Shown here: positions 56,573-64,000 of the stretch, piece after piece | Layout: the number at the start of each line of letters is the position of its first letter | How positions within the stretch are numbered: the stretch's first letter is position 1 | Assembly: GCA_011634665.1 (NCBI GenBank) | Contig: WAEK01000030.1 | Span: 1 to 64,000, forward strand | DNA: 64,000 nucleotides | Reading direction: 5' to 3' | From: Mortierella sp. BCC40632 | Taxonomy: Eukaryota > Mortierellomycota > Mortierellomycetes > Mortierellales > Mortierellaceae | Program-made: the position numbers and the translations under genes | The notes under the pieces: generated by a model | The model's database searches: none | Seen by the model: only the letters and a program-made list of their open reading frames with translations | What the model was told of the DNA's origin: nothing

Positions 56573-57828
56573 ATGAGCGTGATAAGTCCGGCAACCCTCC
56601 AGGAGATAGAGGCGCACATCAACCGATTTCACCTACTCCAGTGTGAGTGATTGAAGTGCGCACGAAAGAGGTATCCATGACCAGCGGTACTAAAGTATTT
56701 ATATCCGCTATACCATTGTCTAAATTAACAGCAGAAGCAGACCCCGAGCAGGCTCCAGATCAGGGAGTGCCTAGCATTGCACAACTACCTGAGGCATGCT
56801 AGATTACATCGGCTCAAATCGATAACCTTTCAGGAACAAAAAAGATTGCAAGCAAAAGAGACCGCAGACTAAGGCAAAGAAAGAACCAAAATGTCAGGGA
56901 TGCACTTGAAGACATTACGCAACAGGACTGTCTTAAGCTGACAGTCGATGGAAGAAATTGACGCTGCTTCCAAGGTGCGACGAGCTGCCAGGAAGGTTCT
57001 AAGCTTATTTGAGTCATCCAAGATTCAACGCAAAGAACTCTGTTACCAATGCTTACCCACGAAAAGAGTATAGGCCGAGCTGACTGCTGAAGAAAAAAGA
57101 CATGTTCAGCGCCACGCCCGTTCAGTCAGTGAAAGAGCACCAAAGGAAACACCAGTTGCAGATGGAATGACCGAAAGCACACAGGATGTAGCCGCCGAGC
57201 CCAAACCATCTGGTAAGTGGAAAAAAAAGTGATTGTCTATTGCCGCGTTGAGTCGACTGTATAATGATGGTTCTGACCTGTTACCTTAGATGGATGGTGT
57301 AGGAAGTGTCAGCGTTATCACGTCGCTAATCAGGGAAAAGCTTCACTCACCGGAACGCTTGCCCAAAGGACAAAGTCAGCCAGCCCATTCCAATTATTCT
57401 GTATGGCAACGCAGGCACGGGCGTTGGCAGCCGCATCAAGGGTCACTCTCGATGAGGTGGCAAAAAAAGTATGGAGTTTACATATGCGACATGGAGTAGT
57501 GGGAGTTCAGGATGAATATCGCAGTTCCCAACCGTGCCCTTCTTGCTTGAAGGAGGTGCAGTCAGCGTGCTCAAAGAGAATCGTGAAAGGCAAGGTCAAG
57601 ATGGCCAAAGTCCACGGAGCAGTTGAATACACCAGCCAAGCATGCGAGTCGTACAAGTTGCACAGTACAATCAAAGGTCGTGACCAAAATGCGGCCTTGT
57701 GCATTGCACTCGTTGGAGCCTCTCTACTGCTTTCACCAGATCGGTATACAATGGATCCATTTAGCCGTCGATTTATTCATATGAACACCGGTCTACAAAC
57801 TGGGACAACTAGGTTCTCAACATCCTAG
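56573..57828 (+). pseudogene. Second Fanzor/TnpB-like gene, decayed, with introns
   Basis: An ATG at 56,573 and a Lys/Arg-rich helical piece (RECLALHNYLRHARLHRLKS, about 56,735-56,870) form the start. From 56,948 a reading with one stop (57,071) runs to a clean intron 57,213-57,289 and then reads SDGWCRKCQRYH, matching CSECQRYH in the copy at 36,245. A frame change gives IPIILYGNAGTGVGSRIKGH (RuvC-II region), and after another the zinc ribbon VQDEYRSSQPCPSC and the RuvC-III signature KGRDQNAALCIALVGAS, with the Asp kept. No RuvC-I Asp is visible. This is a dead relative of eukaryotic RNA-guided nucleases. The family is inferred from motifs. Confidence 0.6.
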
Positions 57829-59299
57829 GCTTCACCAACCGGATGCGATGAGGACACTCGTGGGACCACGGGTTAAAGCTGCTAGTTTTAGTAAGGAATG
57901 CCGCCTGGGATATTCTCCTGACCATGGCATCCATGCCATTGTCTGCCCTCATTGTATCCTAGCTGATTTCGCCTATTCCTCCTCGAATGCATTTCTCAGT
58001 TAACTAGTTTAAACAGTTCTGGTAATAAGAATGAGATGCCTTCCAATGGCTGAGCTGCAGCGAAGAAAACTCTCACAACATTGTGTTTGACAATGAAAGA
58101 TTGGACAACCCACCAACAGCTCATATGGAATTGCACAGAAGACCGGGCTGACCAAGGAGCTTCGACAGGACATTGCAATATGATCGCAAGCGGCGACCAT
58201 CGAGCAAAACACACGCCATAATCCAAAAACCAATTGGTAAAGACTCTATCGCCGCTGAGTACTGCTGAAAGCACGACTACGACATCTCCATAGGTGGCAG
58301 AGTGCCTTTACCGTTGGGAGTGATTGAGTTAAATTGGATCAAGTCAAATGTTTCTAATGTACTTGACTAGAAGAGTATCCAAGAACAGCTCATACTCAAC
58401 GAAGAAACCTTCTGTTCAGTATTGAGGATGAATAGCCACTCAATGCATTAATGATGAGTTCACGAATACTAAACCACTTTCAACAAGTTTGGGAAAAACG
58501 GTACTCTTTCCCTTCGTCTCTTGATCGACTATAAGGATGCGATACAGTGTGTTTTACCATCGTCAGATGAAAAAAGCCACCAAAGACAAGAATGCTATCA
58601 AAAGTGTTTTCCTTTGGATTAATAGACATCATGTTGAAAGGAGGAGAAGGCACGTTCCTGAACGAAACAGAAGTCAAAGAGAGGTCGTATAAGACTGCTT
58701 GATATACCGAATCCCAATTGAAGATAGGAAACAATATTATTTCTTGTTTCCATCTCTACTCCAGTGCTTTCATAGCTGACATTGATCTACTCATGTGGTG
58801 TTTGCATCATTGCAACGCAACTACCACATCGCTTGGATGGACTCTACACAAAAGGTAGCCAGGTCGCTAATGCCCAATTTGACAAAAATGGTTGGAGAAA
58901 CCTCTGTTTTGCCCACAATCCTTGTCAAGGATTTTACAAAATCCCGTAGGTTCCTGTTGGAGAAGTGGCTAAACTGGCTCGAAGCACATGTCAGTTCAAA
59001 GCGTTAAAGTTCATGATGAATTGCTCGCCGTTGGAAACGCAGGCTGTTCAAGCTCTTCCATGTGGCCTAAATGTGGGAAAGGTATATGAGAAAAGGTTGA
59101 AACGTAGACAGGGACAATCCCGAACTATCAAGAGCTTTGATACTGTATTTGGTGGGATTTAGCTAAATTAGTGATAGGTAATAACGCAATAGTGTTCCTT
59201 ATTGGGCGCTCTTGCGGCATATCGGCCATTCATCTTCATCTTCCATCACCGCGACCAAACACGCACTTTCTGAGTCCCTCGCTATTGACCCGCTCGACT
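57829..59299. other. No supported gene
   Basis: It has short overlapping frames only, such as 58,795-59,007 and 58,965-59,162, without known domains. It may hold further decayed parts of the Fanzor-like insertion and, near 59,170-59,299, the leader of CYR1. Confidence 0.4.
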
Positions 59300-62200
59300 A
59301 TGGCCCCATCCCATCCAGGCTTGACCGATGAACGTAAGAGCTCGACTGGATCGGGCTCGGCACGGCAAAAGGACCACATCATCCTTGAGTCTGGCTCGGC
59401 GACACCTGCTAGCGAGAGAAGGCCCTCCGCAGGCTCGGGATACTTCTCACCTTCACATGCACGGATGAACCAGAGTAGTGATCATCTCGCTACCCCTAAC
59501 AGTAGCAGTAGCGCCAGTGGTTTCCCTCGCCCTTCCTTTCTGGGTAGTCCAGATGAGAGAGACCGGTCACGACTTGCTGGAGGCCGCATGCACCCGCTCG
59601 ATTCCATCGGGCAATCTTCTCTCATGCCTGCTAGTGGCCGACGAAGGATTCATAAAGACAGCAATGAGTCCAATAGCAGCCTGTTCTCATTTTTCCGCTC
59701 ACCTTCCAGACCCCCATCACCAGATTACCAAGATGCCAGCAGTAGCATCCATACGAGGAAAACATCCATTTCCGGTCACAGCGACGCTAGCGTCAACAGC
59801 AACAGTTACAATGGCGGGAGTAACAATGGCGGCAATGTGAACAGGAGTCCTGCGACTTCCAACTCACTCGGGCTGCAGTCTTCTGGGAGCAGTAGTGCCT
59901 TGCTCAATCCTACCCAGTCCAGCCTCAGCTACAACAGCAATACAGGCTCCCAACAATATAATAGCGGCACAAATGCAAATAACTCTAATACCAGCACCAA
60001 TAGCTATTACTACGGCAATAATATCAGCAATAGTAGCATCAATAATAACATTGCAACTATGAGTGGCAATCATGGACAGAGCAGTGTGAGCCTTCACGGT
60101 CAAGGCCAAACCCTCCCAGTCGATGGTGCAAGCCCAAGGCGTCGTCGTTCCGTCGATTCCTTCTCTCGGTCCTCATCTCCAGAACAAGGTGAGCAACAAC
60201 AGACTACTGCTCAAAGCCAGCACCGTGGTCAGCACCCATCGACGCCCCCACAGATGCGACCCTACCAAAGGACAGATTCGATCAAGAATGCTCTGGATGC
60301 CCAACATCGTCGGACAAAGTCAACTGACTTTGGCGAGATGTACGTTAAGCGGCCTGCCCAACAAGAGTTGGAGCCACAGCAGAATACAGCTGGGCCCGTC
60401 AAGGAAGCGAAGAAGAATATTTTCAGTTACTTCAAGAAGAAAACACTCCTATCTCATCACCACCAGAACTCTACACAGGCGCTGCAACAACACCAGCAGT
60501 TGCAGCAGCAGCAATACTTTCTACAACAGCAACAGAATCAGCAACTGGTATATCAGCAGGGCTCACATCTCCCGCAGCTCTATAACCAGTCAGACAGTAA
60601 GACTCTTTCTTTTTTTTCTTTCTTTTTTCTTATAGTCCGCTCAGTATACCATATCATAGTTCATTTGTGCTTACAGTGTTTTCTATCCCACAACAGGGTC
60701 AAGGAAATGTTCCACAGACGACCAATATACTCCACAAAGCCACTCCACATCCGCCCTCCACGCATTCTCGACTGCGATTTTCCCTGACAACGACTATACA
60801 CATGGAATGCACGATAGACGATATGGAGGCGATCCCGGAGATAGTCCCAGAACAATCCCATATATTTCAAGCAAGAAGGTCTCTAAGAAAGACTCGCTCG
60901 TGGTGAGTCTTCTCGCATTTGTGAATTTACCAGCCCTTATCATCAACCGATCAGCAAGTTTTCCCAATGACTAAAGTCGCCTCCCTCTCTTTTGTGTTTC
61001 TGCCCCTCTTCCTTGCTGATTGTTTTTATGTTTTAAGCACGATATGCTCTTGCCTGGCTTAGTTGGTAAGTTTTTCCTGGGTAGGCATATTCATGAAACA
61101 GCTTGGAGCGTTATTAACTTTCGCTTGTTTTATCACTCTCTATAGTGGATTTAGGTGATGGCGAAATGCTAGGCATCAAGCAAGATCCAAAACATGTTAT
61201 TGATCCTTGGCCACTTGTTGCTGGAAGTGGTGCTGAAGCATGGCATGCACCCGAGAGTTGGGGTGTACAGCCTCCGTCCTCAGCGGGGCTTGGGGGAGCA
61301 CGTCAACGATCAAAGGCTCTAACTCGGGATGAGGTTACTTCAGAGGATATGGACCAAAGCGATCTCGAGAGCTGGGACTACGGCCAAAAAAAGCTGTCTA
61401 CTATCCGAATCTTCCGGGAGGACTCTACGTATACGACTGTCAATTGTGTCTTCAATATTACCGCAAGCGAGCTTAGTACAATCCTCGGGAAGAAAATCTT
61501 TAAGCCTGATACATCCAAATATCATCTTCATGTGGAACGAAACAACATAAGTAAGGTGCCACTAATTATCAGATCAAAAGGATGCTGATCTTTTCCCTAT
61601 AGATGAAATATCACTCACCACATCTTTAACTCTTAACACTTGTATAGAGCGGCAACTAGGCCCTCAGGAGCGACCGTTGAATATCCTCCGAAGGGGTCTT
61701 CTTCTGTCTGGCTATACCGACCAAGATAAGCTAGAGGAACTATCTGGAAAAGACAACAGCTTTATTTGCCGGTTTACGTTCATTGAGAACGGTACCCCAT
61801 TGATCACAGTAATGATATTCTGAATCTATTCAGCCAACAATTCACAGCGTGCCACCTTTTCTGATAGCTGAGTGTTCTCTAATGGTTTCTAACTATGTTG
61901 GGCTGCGATTAGGAATCCGATTTCCCCGAGAATACGGATTATTCAGATGTGAACCTTCAAGGGAAATGCTTGCCAACAATCCCGATTTTCCTCCACTCAA
62001 AGGCCAGGGAGATCGTCCGACTAAACGTCTCTCACAACCAAAGGATGGAACTTCCTCTGGATTTTGTTCAGAACTGCCTCGCGTTGCAAGAGCTTCGGAT
62101 GGCTCACAATGATATGGGTCGTGTGCCAGACAATGTCAGATCAATCACACGCCTGGAGGTTCTTGATCTACGCGGAAACCGCATAAAGACTTTGGAAAGC

Positions 62201-64000
62201 GCGAGACTTGAAGATGCCCAGTTGTTAGCCATGCTTTACTTGCAGAGCAACCGGTTGGAGACTATTCCGGAATCTTATCATTCACTTCGATACCTTCGAG
62301 TTCTCAACTTGTCTGGCAACTATTTTTCCAAGTTCCCTAATGCCATCTGCCAGATAATTTCTTTAATGGAGTTGGATCTGAGCTTCAATGATATTACAGA
62401 GATACCTGAAGCGATAGGTCAGCTTTGTCGACTAAGAAGGCTGTCGCTTTATGGAAACAGGATCGGGCCCTTCCTTCCCAAGTCTATGGAGAGTCTTACT
62501 CAACTTCGAAAACTGGATATTCGACAAAATGGTATCTCAAATCTCGAGGCCATCAACGGTCTGGTACTACTGGAAGAGTTGCTTGTTGACTACAACACCA
62601 ACGTTACGCTAAACAACTCATTCAAGTCATTGATTCGCGCATCGTTCTTGAAATGCAACATGACGGATCTCAGCTTACGCGAGACGGGAGACAGACTTAC
62701 ATACCTTGACATATCATCTAACAAGCTTTCTAACTTGGCTCCCAATCTTTTTGATCACCTTCGGAGCCTTGAAACGTTGAAAATGGACAACAACAGCATC
62801 AGCTCCATTCCGGGAACCATTGGAGCGCTAAAACGACTCAAGAGTCTCTCGATAGCCAATAACCTGCTCTCTGCGCTTCCTGATGAGATCGGGTGTTTAG
62901 AATCACTTTTAGTCTTGGACGTCCACAGCAATAGTCTGGGTGAACTACCCATGGCCATATGGAGGTGCTCACTAATATCGCTTAATGCCTCCTCAAATCT
63001 TTTGGGATCGTTTCCAGATCCACCAAAAATCCACCCACCAACAATTGTAAACGGTACCCCGGTCTCAAACTCTTCATCCTCAACAACTCTCTGTGATGAA
63101 AATGGATTGCAGTCATCACCAGGAACAGCTGCTGCGATCTCGGCACGATCAAAACCCCTTCCGGGCACCTCAGCACCTCAGCAAGGCTCGCTCCTCAATC
63201 GGTCTTCCTATTCTCCTCCACTCTCGACATCTCTTCTTAACCTCTTCTTGGGTGACAACCTACTTCCTGACGAAGTTATGTTTCCATTGTCGCTCTTTGC
63301 AAACCTTCAAGTTCTGAACGTCAGCCATAATTATATCGCCGAGATTCCTCGAGGAAAGATACCCAACCCTGGTCATATCGTGGAACTTTACTTAGGCGGG
63401 AATCAACTAACAAGCCTCCCAGCAGAGGATATTGAGCGCCTTCGGAACCTTCGCGTGCTTCATGTGAATGGCAACAAATTGACAACCCTACCAGCTGAGC
63501 TGGGCAAGATTAACCGACTGTTAGTACTTGACGTAGGCTGCAACTTGCTAAAGTACAACATTTCGAACTGGCCCTACGACTGGAATTGGTACGTAACTCT
63601 AGCTCCATGACTGAATGATAGCTGAGTTAAATATGTGGATTCTTCAGTCAAGCAGCTAACATGCTATGGGTATCTCCAAATGGAATTGTAGGAACTGGAA
63701 CCTGGAGTTGACATATCTTAATATGTCAGGTAATAAGCGACTGCAGATCAAGCGGCAGAATGCAGAAGGTGTCCCAACAGCATCACGGCCTGGGAACCTG
63801 TCCGAATTCAGTAATCTGACCCACCTCCGTATCCTCGGACTTATGGATGTCACCATCACGGATAATGTACCAGAGAACTCTTCTGACCGAAGGGTGAGAA
63901 CTTCAATGTCTACGCTTCATAACATGTCCTATGGCATGGCAGATACATTGGGCAACAGCAACAGCCTCTGTATTTGGGATCTTGTGCATCCTAAATTCCA
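59300..64000 (+). CDS. CYR1: Adenylate cyclase, 5' part, cut by window end
   Basis: The exons I read are 59300-60596, 60697-60902, 61038-61065, 61146-61550, 61603-61808, 61913-63588 and 63692 onward, and the phases all fit (at least 1,375 residues). The N-terminal 430 residues are Ser/Asn/Gln-rich and disordered. A Ras-associating domain follows (STIRIFREDSTYTTVNCVF to LLLSGYTDQDKLEEL, spanning exons 4-5), then about 20 leucine-rich repeats (from VNLQGKCLPTIPIF), with WPYDWNWNWNLELTYLNMSG and MDVTITDNVPENSSDRRVR as in other fungal cyclases. The PP2C-like and cyclase catalytic domains lie beyond 64,000. The product makes cAMP at the membrane under Ras control. Exon 2 (acceptor at 60,696) and the 28-base exon 3 are the least certain. 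Confidence 0.93.

Noticed and set aside
57290..57499. Start of a new gene at ATG 57,290
   Set aside because: The ATG is created at the 3' splice junction; the frame that matches the Fanzor-like family enters from the upstream exon.

Overview
The window looks like nuclear DNA of an early-diverging filamentous fungus, with a Mortierella-type genome as my best guess. Three things suggest this. The host genes are fungal: a five-domain AROM polypeptide and a Ras-associating/leucine-rich-repeat adenylate cyclase. Introns are short (about 50-140 bases) with GT-AG ends. An Integrator subunit 7 homologue is present, and as far as I know Dikarya lack this complex. No name was given, so the lineage is an inference.

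Region 1, about 1-44,660, is a transposon island with no convincing host gene. It holds relics of antisense and sense LTRs and Helitrons (1-3,357), a complete two-gene PIF/Harbinger element with a TTA target duplication (3,361-6,000), and 4.8 kb of very AT-rich DNA without genes (6,004-10,780). From 10,780 to 17,000 come further Helitron and LTR relics and several hAT-like MITEs with 8-bp duplications. Next are a broken minus-strand Gypsy element (17,262-19,288), a second Gypsy 3' end (19,586 to about 22,400) carrying Tc1 copy A in its LTR, and a Helitron helicase pseudogene (22,900-26,233). An 804-bp foldback element with 249-bp inverted repeats follows (26,234-27,037), then truncated Tc1 copy C and a second Tc1-family fragment (27,042-28,891). 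A chromodomain Gypsy element (29,042-35,996) is interrupted by a 371-bp MITE and by Tc1 copy B. A Fanzor/TnpB-like fragment (36,245-37,225) is followed by two inverted copies of a two-gene IS630-like transposon (38,158-41,274 and 41,538-44,657) with three matching MITEs around them.

Region 2, about 45,200-64,000, is mostly host DNA: a SET-domain protein, the ten-exon INTS7 homologue on the minus strand, ARO1 divergent from it, a second decayed Fanzor-like gene (56,573-57,828), and the 5' two thirds or so of the CYR1 adenylate cyclase gene, which runs off the right edge.

The host genes do not form one pathway: aromatic amino acid synthesis (ARO1), snRNA 3'-end processing and transcription attenuation (INTS7), cAMP signalling (CYR1) and lysine methylation (SET protein). 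The island records an order of insertions: the Gypsy element was already there when the MITE and Tc1 copy B entered it, and computed removal of each insertion plus one target copy restores the reading frame. The least usual contents are the two-gene IS630-like family with its MITEs, the two Fanzor-like pseudogenes, and a shared TATA/AATAAA spacing in five different LTRs.
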